This document shows positions 1 to 11,100 of a stretch of DNA of 64,000 nt, piece by piece. Location of the stretch: contig NC_070565.1 in the NCBI RefSeq assembly GCF_026914185.1, forward strand, positions 2,666,001 through 2,730,000. Reading direction: 5' to 3'. How positions within the stretch are numbered: position 1 is the stretch's first letter; each line of letters begins with the position of its first letter. The notes beneath the pieces were generated by a model. It was not told the origin of the DNA. It ran no database searches and worked only from the letters and a program-made list of their open reading frames with translations. The DNA comes from Puccinia triticina. Taxonomy: Eukaryota > Basidiomycota > Pucciniomycetes > Pucciniales > Pucciniaceae. The translations under genes were made by a program, and so were the position numbers.

Positions 1-242
1 GGTGGTGTCCTGGTGTACGACAGGAAGGGCGCCAGCGTGACTGTGGGTCATTCCTTGGCGCCTGTACTGCGGGGGCGCCGTTTGGACGGTGAACTTTTTC
101 TTGATCTGCCCTGCTGTGTAGGCAAAGATCAAGTGAGTTTCTCGGCTTGGCAGCTGCTGATTGAAGAAAACTGAATCAGGATGGTGATGGGTAGGTCCAA
201 GAAAAGACAAAAGCAGGAATCAAAGCAATCAGTCTAGGAAAA
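1..242. other. No gene recognised at left edge
   Basis: I see no convincing coding or repeat signal here. The bases directly before 243 may be the decayed upstream part of the RecQ-like relic that follows, but no Walker A (motif I) could be read. Confidence 0.4.
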
Positions 243-1362
243 ATGAAGTTGACCAAGGCTCTAGCTGAGGAAATAAAGAGGGGAGATTATGCTTTTGTTT
301 ACCTGGTCTGTCTTTTTATTCTTCTTCTTCCTTGCTATCTGTTTGCTGATCTGGCTGGGTTTGCACAGCCCGGAGGTTTTCCTCAACAATTCCCTTTTTA
401 CTGATTTGTACTTCAGCAACAAGTTTCAGAGCCGCCTTGTCTTGATTGTTCTTGATGAGGCACACATGGTGTATGTCTGGGGCCTTGTGGAATTGGGGAA
501 AGCAAAATTCCTTTTGGTATGGGATCATCTTCAAGATTGCGGGATTTTTCAACCATCATACAGCAAACTTGGTGATTGCTAAGCTTGATGGCCACAAACA
601 GCGTTCCAATACTGCTATTATCTGTGACCTGTTGTCCGGTCGCCATTGATTCAATTCTAGGGAGCTTGATGCTCAAACCAGTGGATATTATGTTCTTTTG
701 TGGTGAACTTGTACAAACCAAGATCTGAACCCTTTGATTTTACATGGAATATCCCCTCAAGTCTTGTAAAGACCTACTAAGAATGTTCTCAAAGGAAACT
801 GAGATAAAGGACAAGGACTTACTTCCTACTTTGATCTATTCCGGCACCCGCAAGGCAACCCTAAGTGTAATCAATGTCCTGAATAAAGTATGAGGAGAAA
901 AAAAAATGCTTACAATAGTAAAAGCCGCTTTATCAGATGCTATCTTGCCTGTACTGGAGACAAAGACAAGCTAGATTGCATGGAAGATTTTGAAAATAAA
1001 AAGTTTCAGATCTTTTTGAGTACAATGGCACTTGGCTTAGGTCAGAACTGGAAGAGAGTCTGATGTGTCATTCATATGGGTCAAGGCAACCTGTCAACAA
1101 TTAGTCAAATGATGGGACGCTGCAGACGCGACCAAAGAACTGGCCTGGCAATCTTGTTTATGGAGCCAAAGAGAAAAAAAGGGAAGAATAGCGTAAAGGA
1201 TTTTGAAAATGGAAAGAAGAAGATCACCAACAACAATCAAATGGGTGCATAAGCTGTGACTCCTGCCTGCCTGAGGGTAGTTAATGCTGTTGATAACCTG
1301 TGTTTTCTGTTTTTTATTACATCATTTTTGAATTTAAGCTTAACAAGATGCTTTCTACATAT

Positions 1363-1540
1363 TTAGGGTGTTCAAAGTTGACTTGCATGAAATCATAAAA
1401 TCTAAGCTGAAAAAAATATGTACCACCCAAACACTCAAAATAGATCACCATTTCTAAAATGGTACATGTAAAATCATCATTTGAAAATTTTATGATTTTA
1501 TGTATTGAAAATTTTATGATTTCAACTTTGAACACCTTAA
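1363..1540. mobile_element. MITE, family B, copy 1
   Basis: About 178 bp bounded by inverted ends TTAGGGTGTTCAAAGTTGA and its complement ending GAACACCTTAA. The inner arms are AT-rich (ATCATAAAAT / ATTTTATGAT). A second copy lies at 42115-42301. It splits the RecQ-like relic upstream of its Cys-rich segment. There is no coding capacity, so it is a non-autonomous DNA element. Confidence 0.8.
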
Positions 1541-1978
1541 TTGTGTAGCTGCATATATGTACCTGTTTCCAAGAAAGATCCAAACTATCTCAAGGAAGAA
1601 TCTCATGGAAAGGACCTCAAGTTTGATCCCTGTGGCTGCTTGAACTGCAATCCAGAGGCTGCCAAACAGATACACAACTTGGTGCACCTGTTCAAAAAGG
1701 ATCTTGAGCAATCCTAGCCAGTTCACAGAGGGTATGCCTGAGTGCGTTAAACCTAAGAAGAAGAGACGTACAAAAACAAAATACAAGAGCCATTTCTCAG
1801 AATTGGATATGAAGAAGATTGCCAACAATCTTGCAGCTAGTTTTGAACAATTCTATCATGGTATTTTTGGGCTGAAGCCCCAATCCAAAGCGGAAACCTT
1901 TTTCACTGCTGCTGACACCCAAGCAGTTTCTGAATCACTTGAAGAGATAAAAGAAGTCAAATTGGTTGCAAAACTCAT

Positions 1979-2177
1979 TAGGGGGGTTCACAATTGAAAT
2001 TTACAAAACTTTGGGACACATTTTAAGGTGTTTATGAACATTTTTTAAAAAAATTGATAATTTGCACTGATCAGTATCACCTGCTGCTGTGCATTTTCCC
2101 AAAATTTCATAATTTTGTTCATAAGGGCCTTAAATTTGGCTCCAAAGTTTAGTAAAATTCAATCATGAACCCCCCTA
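1979..2177. mobile_element. MITE, family C, copy 1 (TA target)
   Basis: Inverted ends TAGGGGGGTTCA and TGAACCCCCCTA with a TA at each edge, consistent with TA-duplicating (Tc1/mariner-type) elements. About 199 bp, non-coding. It interrupts the RecQ-like relic: reading resumes after it with GGEWFNENVKN. The related copy is at 26547-26752; elements at 38722 and 60269 have similar ends but different interiors. Confidence 0.75.
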
Positions 2178-2425
2178 TTGGAGGGGAGTGGTTCAATGAA
2201 AATGTCAAAAATATGTTTTTGTTTGTAGAAAAATAAAAAAAAAAACAAGTGGTTTGAGAAATTGGTGTTTGAGGTGGAGGAGGGAAAAATACAAACAGAG
2301 AATGAAAAAGCTCAAAAAATACAGAAGAAGAAGAAAGATGAAGAAGAGAAACAACAGGAAAATGAAAATAAAGAGGCTGAGAGACTTGCCAAACGCGCCA
2401 AGGATGCAATCACATTGGAAGGCTG

Positions 2426-3076
2426 TAGAGATGGCAAAGGGGTACTCGTTGCTGGGTACCCGGTACCCGTTGGCAGGTACCCGTTTGGCCCTACAGGTAC
2501 CCGCCGGCGGGTGCCGGGTGCGGGTGCGGGTGTCCAGAATTCTGGTGGGAAATAGAAGCTCTCGATGACCGTTCAGCCAGTCATTGAAGAGCCTACAACC
2601 TCTTGATGACCGGTCAGTCGGCCATCGAGGAGGCTACACTCTCGATGACCGGTCGGCTGGTCATTGAGGAGGCTACACTCTTGATGACCGGCTGACCGGT
2701 CATTGAAGAGGCTACACTCTTGATGACCGGCTGACCGGTCATCGAAAGGGATACAACCTCTTGATGACCGGCTGACCGGTCATTGAAAAAGATAAAGGCT
2801 CTTGATGACCGATCAGCCAGCCATTGAAGAGGATAAAACCTCTCAATGACCGGTCAGCCGGTCATCGAAGGTGCTACAACCTCTCAATGACCGGTCAGCC
2901 GGCCATCAAAGGTGATACCCGGGTACCTGTGCCTGGCACCCGGGTACCTCCCCCTCTGCACCCGGGTACCTCCCATGGCGGGTGCCGGGTGCAGGTGCGG
3001 GTGTGAGGAATTTGTGAAAAAACAGGGGGGTTACCCGCACCCGCCACAGGTACCCGGGTGCCATATGCCATCTCTA
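2426..3076. mobile_element. hAT-like inverted-repeat element carrying a hairpin array, copy 1
   Basis: A 651-bp insert bounded by the inverted ends TAGAGATGGCA and TGCCATCTCTA and flanked by near-identical 8-bp direct repeats, GAAGGCTG (2418-2425) and GAAGGCTT (3077-3084). Eight-base duplications are typical of hAT transposons. The interior has GC-rich GGGTACC/CGGGTGCGGG stretches at both sides (2440-2540, 2908-3062) around a nine-unit array (about 2555-2910). Each unit is a hairpin of the form CTCTCGATGACCGG, 2-4 nt loop, CCGGTCATTGAAGAG. There is no transposase, so it would need one in trans. Removing the insert restores host reading into GFKQA, which also occurs in the neighbouring duplicated copy; this supports insertion. 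Confidence 0.7.
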
Positions 3077-3351
3077 GAAGGCTTCAAGCAAGCTTGAGCT
3101 GCCAAAGCCATTGAAGCCAAGGAAAGACTTGCTAGAGGGGATCTGCAGACAGGTTCTTCAATTTCTGTTGCACTTCAACCAAAAGCAAAGCAGGTCAGAT
3201 TGTTGGTTGAAGATAAAAAGAAAAGGGATGAGAAAAAAAAAGCCAATACAGCGGCCAAACACACCAAGGATGTGATTGCTTTGGCGGGTTTCAAGCAAGC
3301 TTGAGCCACTGAAGCCAAGGAAAGAAGTGCAAGAATCAATCACTGACCTGA

Positions 3352-3755
3352 TCATTCAGAATCATCTGACATTTCAGATGATTCTGAGGTATCAGAACTC
3401 TTGGACTTGTTGGAATTGTCGGACTTGTTGGAATTGTCAGAATTGTCAGAATTTCTGGAATCGTCGGAATCATCAGAATCATCAGAATTGTCAGAATTGT
3501 CAGAATCATCAGAATTGTCAGAACCAACATCCATCTCTTGGTCAAACAGATAGGCTGGCTTCAATTGATCAAGTCCGCCTTTCCAAGTTTTGAAGTCTTC
3601 TTTCATCACATCAATTACTTGTTGGTAGACGTCCAAAATTAAGATTGGGACGAATTTGTCAGGCTTCTTGTTGTCCAAGCAGATATTGTACTTCTTTGCA
3701 AAGCTGATGAATGAGTTGATTGATATGTTTGTGATTTGATTTTTGTGTGATTGTT
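3352..3755 (-). pseudogene. Acidic Ser/Asp/Asn-repeat gene fragment
   Basis: Open on the minus strand, with a segment INSFISFAKKYNICLDNKK followed by PDKFVPILILDVYQQVIDVM and then a low-complexity run of SDNSDD-type repeats from 9-bp units at 3395-3530. The frame is open until it meets the edge of the long-inverted-repeat element at 3756, which probably cuts off the 5' part. I do not recognise the family. The repeat tract could expand or contract by slippage. Confidence 0.4.
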
Positions 3756-6158
3756 TGTGAGCCTGTGTCTCTTATGTGACAGCAGGACACAAGAAAAGAG
3801 AGGGGAAATAGTTTGAATTTCTTTGGATGAAGAAATACAAACTGAGAGAGAGGAAGAGAAAGAGAGAGAAAAGAGAAGATCAGGCCTAGAATTTAAGTCT
3901 TTATAAATTGATCTGGGCTATTCTCAACCTGGAAAAGTTGGATGCCAGCTGTGCCAGGCCAAAAAGAGTGCAACAGCCTCCACTCACAACAAGGAAACGT
4001 TGATGGGATTCAGAATTAGGGTTACTACTCTGTTCTGATTTTATAGGTCTTAATCAGAGACAACCTTTTGATCTTTGATGATTGAAAGAGTTAAAGAAAT
4101 GAGGAAACAATCAAGATCAACAGAGTTTCACTCTGGATAAGCAAGGTTCAGTGAAAGAGTTTACTTACTGTCAATATCCTAGGCGCCTGTGAAGGTAGGT
4201 ACACTGGGAGCTTGGTGTTCTCTTTGGCGGTGATCCTGGGTTATCTGGGGTGTGGTTCTGTGTATCCTCCTCAGGCAAGGGGAATCCTGACTTCAAAAAT
4301 TTTCACAGTTTGCTTATGTAATTACATATGTACATGTGGTTTGGCGCACCTGGTAGCGCTGACACGTCACAACTGCGCATGCGCGGCACAACTCAAGAAC
4401 TCAGGGAAGGAGTATAGTTACAAAGAATTGGCAAGTTGTAGCTAGGGTTAAAATTGCATGAGGAAACAGAATATGAATTCAAAACAAGGATATCTCTTAA
4501 GGTGAAAAAGATATGAAGTAATTCATATGTAAAAAGTAGAAAAGGCAGACTTTAGGTCAGCTGTGCTGACTCTAAGGCTGACATTGTTGAACAATGTTGT
4601 TCCTGGACTCAATGCTAAGAAAATGCATGAGATTTTTCAGCTATCAAATTTACAAAGAAATCAGTGTGGGCATTCATATTTTGAGAAGAAAGAGTGCTTG
4701 AGACTTACAATTGGAATATTGATTGAAAAGACTGTCAGGTTGTGGTTTTGCTACTCTTAGCTTTATCATACCTGCTGGTGTCACTCATTCATGACCTGTC
4801 ATTTACAGATCTTAACCTCAATTAGGGATCTTCATGTGAAACCAGTGGATTTTCATTCACCCTCCTGGAGCCATTCATATCCAAATGTCCTTAGTAAAGT
4901 GGTTAGTACACTTGACATGGATATAAGAGACATGGGTTCAACTCCCATAGAACACATAATATTTTATGTAGTTTCACAAAGACATCTCTTAAGAACTTGA
5001 TCACAGTCCCAATGCTGGTGTCAGCCTTAGAGTTAACACAGCTGACCTAAAAGCTGCCTTTTTCTACCTTTTTACATATGAATTACTTCATATCTTTTTC
5101 ATCTTAAGAGATAACCTTGTTTTGACTTCATATTCTGTTTCCTCATGCAATTTGAACACTAGTTACAACTTACCAATTCTTTGTAACTATACTCCTTCTT
5201 AGAGTTCTTGAGTTGTGGCGCGCATGCGCAGTTGTGATGTGGAAGTGCTACCAGGCGCGCCAACCACTTGTACATATGTAATTACACAAGCAAACTGTGA
5301 AAATTCTTGAAGTCAGGATCCCCCTTGCTGTTAAGGTCTGTTCTGCAGAGAGGAAGAGGAAGTCTGGGTTCTGGGGTTCTGGGTCCTATATGGTTGATTG
5401 CAGGGTGAGGAGCAGTCCGGGATCTCCAGGCTCTCAAACCTTGAGAGTGCCGCCTGTGACATGTACGCGTAATCTATGTACATGGAATCCTGTGCTGCAG
5501 AGCCCGCACTCCAGCTCATAACACTTGCTTGAGGAAGATCTACAGACTTCAGCCACCCAGAACCACACCCCCAGATACATCAACCCAGGATCACCACCAA
5601 AGATGATACCACACTCCCAGTGCACCTAGCATCACAGGTGCCTAGGATATTACCAGTAAGTATACTATTTTCACTGAACCTTGATTATCTCAGAGGTACA
5701 ACTCAGTGTCTCTTGACTGCTATCTCTCCCTGCTTTCTTTTTGCTCTTCTTTGATCACAGGTCTTCATATATCTTGACCTTATAACCAAAGGATTCTTCT
5801 GCTATTCATCCTTCTTTTTCTGTAGTTTTTGTAAGAGACAAACCACATAGGTTTCCCTTTAAATAACCTTGACTATCCTGAGAGAAGTCTAAAAAATTGC
5901 TGCTGATTAGACTTGTCTAATTCAGACTGTTTCACTCTCTAGCACAGCTTGGCAGCACTCCCTTAAGGAGGTAGCATTGCCAGTTGAAGTTAGTACCCAC
6001 CAGATTATTATTGAAACTCAAAATATTCTCTCTCAGATCTTCTTCTCTTTCTTTCTTTCTCTCTTTCTACTATTTGTAATTTCTTTATCCCAAGAAATCC
6101 AAATAGTGCCCACCTATTTTCTTTTGTCCTGCTGTCACTATAGAGACTCAGGCTCACA
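3756..6158. mobile_element. Long-inverted-repeat (foldback) element, full copy
   Basis: The left end TGTGAGCCTGTGTCTCT is answered by AGACTCAGGCTCACA at the right end. Arms of roughly 0.8-1.1 kb (about 3756-4585 and 5014-6158) are diverged inverted copies. They share blocks such as CATATGAATTACTTCATATC, CATATGTACATGTGG, GCGCATGCGC and AGGATATT..CAGTAAGTA. The unique centre (about 4586-5013) holds a tRNA-like sequence. No transposase frame was found and no clear target duplication could be read. Single-arm relics lie at 35870-36362 and 37790-38642. Both arms have partial frames with no recognisable protein. Confidence 0.75.
4885..4956 (+). other. Degenerate tRNA-like sequence (possible SINE seed)
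   Basis: Contains an A-box-like stretch TTAGTAAAGTGGTTAGTA and a B-box GGGTTCAACTCC at roughly tRNA spacing, followed by CATAGAAC. The T-arm (ATGGG TTCAACT CCCAT) pairs well. The acceptor and anticodon stems pair poorly and U33 is not kept, so it is not a working tRNA. It sits in the unique centre of the foldback element. Confidence 0.45.
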
Positions 6159-7578
6159 CCAAGGATATTTCAAGCAGAAAGGCACATTTTTTGGGTCAAA
6201 TACAGGCTACCTGACGTGAGAAATGCTATAGCGTGAGGCTAAATTTCAGGTTTAGGCTTGCTAAAGATAGCAAGCCCAAACCTGAAATCAAGCCTGGGTT
6301 TGTTTACCCGGGATCTAGCCCGGATCAATGCAATTGCCAGTTGGTTTAAGTTGCCAGAAATTGGCAACTAACCCGACAAATGTGAATGCTCTAAACTATA
6401 ATAGTAGGGCAGGTGGGTGGTTGAGAAAATTGAGTCCGGAACGTGAAGAGGGGAGCCGAGTGATATTTCCGGAATGGATGAACTAGGAGGGACTGGGAAT
6501 TCCCAGGAGAGAGCCGGCACCAGACCTTCCTTGCTGCCCTGTACGCGCCCTCCTCTGATCAGGCCCACCTCATGCTGCGCTCCCGGTAAGCGACCAGTAA
6601 AAATGGGGGTTGGTTGGGCCCAAGGCCCATCAGCTTCCACGCCAGGATTGAGACTAGCCGCGAGTCTTTGGCAAATGTTTCATACTGGTCACGGGCTCTT
6701 GACAAGCTAGTTTGATACCCGCGCGATGACCGATGGGAGTTGGCGACAAGGCCAGCTGGCTGGGAAGTCCCAGCGAGCTAAAGTCAGAGGAACGTCTCAA
6801 GCCCGCTAGATACCTCACAGAAGGGGCCTGGAAGAACGGGTACCGCCAAGTAAAGCCCGGTTGTCTGTGCGGAAAACCTTGGTGCCTTTACTAATGTCCA
6901 TATTTTTTCAGTCATGATAACAAAAGAATGTATGGCTTGTATGTGTTTAATGAAAAGTGTAATTGTGTCGCGGCCAAATAAAATTGATCCAAGAATTTCG
7001 AATACTACTTATGAGAAGCAGGAAGTGTTTGGACAAAGAGTCTCCCATTTGCTCCCTCGGCTCCGTTCACATTGACAACACCGGGCTGTTGGTGACGTTC
7101 TCAGGTTAGCGGTTTGGTTTTATCAAGATTGGTCTAAAACTCATGATATGAACTTACCAGGTTACCACATTTCTTTATCATTCCGATGATGGCTGAGTCG
7201 ACTTCCTTCTTATTCCTGTTCCATGAAAATGGCAATCAACAGGGATTAGGTTCAGCGCCATTGGCATGAAACAATTGACTGGTGTGCGTGAAGCACTTAC
7301 ATTTGAATATCTGACCCGTCGGTGGTGCTTATTCGTACCTAATGACGAGTAATGGGGTCAGATGCGTTACCCGGTGGAAAGTATGGATCTTACTGGAAGA
7401 TACGGTCTTTTGACTCACGCGGCATGATCCGGAGTTTAGCACCAACGATATTGGTGTCGGTACGAGCTCTATCATATACCCGGTCCGGGGATCGACCGGG
7501 AATTTCTGGTAGGCTCTGTGTACATCAAATGAGCAAAATGAGCGAGGTCTCAGCGGATGAAGGCAAGAAATACATAGA
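6159..7578. other. Intergenic, with a 17-bp-stem hairpin at 6249-6287
   Basis: No gene recognised. A near-perfect hairpin (CAGGTTTAGGCTTGCTA, short AAGA loop, TAGCAAGCCCAAACCTG) lies at 6249-6287. Both strands have short frames, but none shows motifs or plausible splice structure. The part near 7578 is presumably the 3' flank of the split secreted-protein gene. Confidence 0.45.
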
Positions 7579-7630
7579 TCAAAGTGAGACGTTGACATAC
7601 GCAATACAGTCATCAATTGATTGGATAGTT

Positions 7631-7635
7631 GGCCC
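7631..7635. repeat. Left copia target-site duplication GGCCC
   Basis: GGCCC directly precedes the LTR and is repeated at 13063-13067 after the other LTR. Five base pairs is the usual Ty1/copia duplication. Confidence 0.95.
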
Positions 7636-7874
7636 TGTAGAGCGCAGAGGTGATAATAGTGTATGAAATAGGAAAACTCCCCCAAGGGGAAAATAATATT
7701 GCCATAGGTGTAAGGTATTTATAGTATCTACAAGTATGTATTTGGGTTGGTGAGAAACTATGTATGAGAAAATACTAGAACTATGCAGATAATTGTAAGT
7801 TAATAGTATGTATGTATGGGATAATGTGATGAGAAATATGTAAAATACCATAAAGCCATAGTCCCGCCACAACA
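7636..7874 (-). repeat. Copia 3' LTR (left copy)
   Basis: 239 bp, ends TG..CA, identical by eye to 12824-13062. The GGGGGAGTTTTCC and AT-rich stretches may hold promoter or polyadenylation signals; none was assigned. Confidence 0.97.
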
Positions 7875-7888
7875 CTCCCCCCCTCAAC
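7875..7888 (-). promoter_or_regulatory. Polypurine tract
   Basis: On the element strand GTTGAGGGGGGGAG directly abuts the 3' LTR, the expected place and composition for plus-strand DNA priming. Confidence 0.85.
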
Positions 7889-8162
7889 AACCCTGAAAGA
7901 AAGGAAACAAGAAAAATAACAAAGAATGGACATAAGAAACCGTATAATAATGAATAGGAACAACAAACACTTAAAGTAAAAAGAACAGATATTGGGTGAG
8001 AAATATATGAAAATAATAAGGAAAACATCATAGAAGTCAAACAAGTAAATGAGAAAAAATCCACGAGTGAAGAAAAGAATCCGATCCTTGCGAGTGATGA
8101 TTGAATGATTGTCCCGAAAAGATCCTGAAATATCCGATGCGCACAGAATAAAAACAAAGAGG

Positions 8163-11100
8163 TTAACTTCTGTGGAACCAATCATCATCCTGACTATTTG
8201 TCTTTTGATCAGAACATTCCGGAGGGAAACGAACAATCGCGGGGGGCGTATGATCATCGCAGCCAGCGCATACATTCCCCCCAATACTTGCCAATGTGTG
8301 AGACGGTGATCTCAAGCCCGTCTGAGACAAAAATTCCGAGACCTTGCGCCAACCGAGAGCCTTGGTGAAGATGTCGGCTAGCTGATCGTTGGTCGAGATC
8401 CATTCAAGTCGAACTTGGTTGGTGTAGAGTAGCTCATTAATGATGTGAAATTCCCGATCGATATGGCGATGCTCCTTCCTGGTACCACAGTCCTTCGCAA
8501 TGTAAACCGCCGCCTTGTTGTCTGAACATATGCGAGGAGGAGATACTGGAAGAAATCCGGATAGAAGGGACCGCAAGAAGCAAGCATCTTTGGACGCAAA
8601 CGACAAAGCCATATATTCAGCTTGGCACGTCGACCGAGCCACGCAAGACTGTCTCTTGGAACCCCATGAAATGGGAGAACCCCAGACCTTGGAAATGAAG
8701 CCGTGCACAGACCTCCATCCTTCGCCTCCCCAGTTCGCGTCCACGAAAGTAGTGATGCAATTGACCTCATCACCCGATGATTTGATTGGAAGCGCAAGAC
8801 AAGCCGTGAAACGGATGTATGAGATTAGGTGTTCTAGAGCTTCCCAGTGAGACTTGTCGGGAGCCATGGAAAATCGAGCCAGATAATTTACAGCAAAAGA
8901 AAGATCCGGTCGGGAGCCTTGAGCCAAGTAGAGAATACAGCCGATGCGCGAGAGATAAGCACGATTCATTTCCATTGCGGGATTGGAAACCAAATCGGAT
9001 GAAGGAAGAGGTGAGCGGGTTTTAATGCTTGAAGGATTAAAATTTAATATTTTCTCCACCAGCATTGGTTGATCCAAAGTAAAACCGCCTTCCACTTCCT
9101 TTACCCTAATACCAACTATACTGGAAAGCCGTTCATCCCATTTCAAATCGAGAGCTGAGTCTAGAGCCTTCTTCAGTCGATCCATCAGAGCCTGTGAACT
9201 GGCCGTGAATAGTCCATCGTCCACGTGCACCCACAAGAACGCCATCCCATCATCTGATTTGTAGATATAGGTTGATTGATCCTCGAGATTTGGACGGAAA
9301 CCAATAGCAGCCAGTTTGGTCTTCAGGTGCATCCACCAACAGCGACTAGCCTGCTTAGTTCCATAGAGAGCTTTCTTGAGCTTGAGGACACAGCCAGGAG
9401 AAACTTTGACGCCGGGTGGAGGCCTAATGTACACATCATAGTCGATGTCGCTGTGTAGGAAAGCTGATTTAACGTCGAAAGACGCCACCGGCCACTTGAA
9501 ACGAGACGCCATTGCAAGGAGTAAACGCAGAGACGGAAATGTTGGCGTAGGCGCAAAAGTTTCCCCCACATTTACCCCATGTACTTGTCGAAATCCTTGT
9601 GCCACAATCCTTGCCTTGAACTTCGTAATTTCTCCTTCTTGATCACGTTTGAGAGCAAAAACCCAGCGGCAGTTGAGGACCTCGAAATCATCAGAGCTTG
9701 GAACCTCTTCCCAAACATTGAGTGAAATCATCATGTGAATTTCAGCATCACAGGCCTTCATCCATTCAACACTAAGATCAGAATTGAGAGCTTGATGATA
9801 AGTCGTAGGAGCATCCGATAAAAAAGGAGACAACGAAACCACCGAGGCCAAAAGCGCGTCTTGAATTTCGAACTCTTTGATCTGCTTGAAATCACCAAGA
9901 TGGAGGGCCTGTATGGAATTTAATACAGCATTCAGCGTGCCAGAATTTGTCATTTGAGAGGGAAGCTCATCTTCATGAAAAATGACTGAGGCCCCAGTCT
10001 CCAGCTTCTTAGACACCGGGTTCCAGAGAATCCAACCGTGAGAAGTGTCTGAAATGCCTACGTGTATGAAGGGAGATGACCGTGGTACAAATTGTTTGGG
10101 GTATTTGATGTTGTGAAGATAAGCCCGACATCCGAAAACCCTGACCATGTCCAACGAAGGAGTCTTGCCGATGCAGACCTCGTAGGGCGTCTTGACCGCA
10201 TCATCATGTACAATTCGATTATAGACGAAAGCCGCCTGTTTGAATGCTAGAAACCACAGCGAGTTGGGAAGTTTAGCGTGAATCAAGAAGGTCCGAGCCA
10301 TGTCTAGAAGCGTTCGGTTAGTTCTCTCAACACCACCGTTTTGATGATGTTCATATGGAACAGACATCTCGTGCCGAATGTCGTGTTTCTTGAGGTAATC
10401 ATTGAACTTGTTGGAAATAAACTCTCCGCCGCAATCCGACCGGATACAAAGCACATCATGAGAGCAATGTTTCTTGAAGTTCTCAATCCAGGAAATGACT
10501 TCCTTAGCCGCTAGATCTTTGGACTTCAGCCCAAAAACCGAGGTCATCCGTGAAAAGATGTCATGAACAACCAAACCATAAGTACTTCCATCTAATGCAG
10601 CCGGGAATGGTCCAACCAGATCCACCGATACAACTGCTCCAGGCTTGTCAGCAACTTGTCGAGACGGAGAACTGACCGGCTTATGTGTGCTCTTTGCAAG
10701 GGAACACGAATTACACTTTCCCGAGGGTTGACTTATAGGCTTATCAGGTAATCCTAGAACAGCGTTGTTGGTGATAGACTTATTCAAGGTTCGCATTGCT
10801 AAATGACCCAGACGAGCATGCCACATTTTAGACGACAGAGAAGACAACATATGATTGGAAGTAGGTGAATTTGGATGGGAAACAGGAGGTTTGGAAGCCA
10901 TGATTGAGATGTACCACCGATAGTTATCCATGTAAGATTGAAACTGCCGACGACCTTGGTTGAAAGTAAAAAAACCATCTACGAAACCGACCAATCCGTC
11001 CCATTTGTCGAAAAAACCGACCGACAGCACCGTGCCACGAATTTGTCTGCATAGCAGGACATTGCTGAGGAGTAATATGCCGTGAGCCGTTGGAATTCGT

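Larger units (their letters stand above)
243..3330 (+). pseudogene. RecQ-like DNA helicase relic, broken by three insertions
   Basis: Translated pieces match the order of a RecQ-family helicase. They are a start-like MKLTKALAEEIKRG at 243, motif II LIVLDEAHM (DEAH at 454-465) followed by FQPSYSKLG, a LPTLIYSGTR segment near 820-850, TMALGLGQNWKRV with an in-frame TGA at 1061-1063, and a motif VI-like MGRCRRDQRTG near 1112-1146. A Cys-rich CGCLNCNPEA segment (about 1630-1665) and a Lys/Glu-rich tail (2260-2440, 3085-3300) follow. Frameshifts and stops are frequent and motif I is absent, so this is 5'-truncated and dead. MITEs at 1363-1540 and 1979-2177 and a hairpin-array element at 2426-3076 separate the pieces. 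RecQ/Sgs1-like genes with Lys/Glu-rich tails are, as I recall, multicopy in rusts. The tail contains a tandem duplication ending GFKQA. Family call fairly sure; exact borders are not. Confidence 0.75.

Noticed and set aside
4885..4956. Functional tRNA gene
   Set aside because: Only the T-arm pairs well; acceptor and anticodon stems fail and U33 is lost, so it was kept as tRNA-like only.
7579..8181. Hydrophobic minus-strand frame with many Phe, Leu and Tyr residues as a membrane protein
   Set aside because: It is read through the copia LTR and the AT-rich polypurine side; a near-identical frame occurs at the other LTR.
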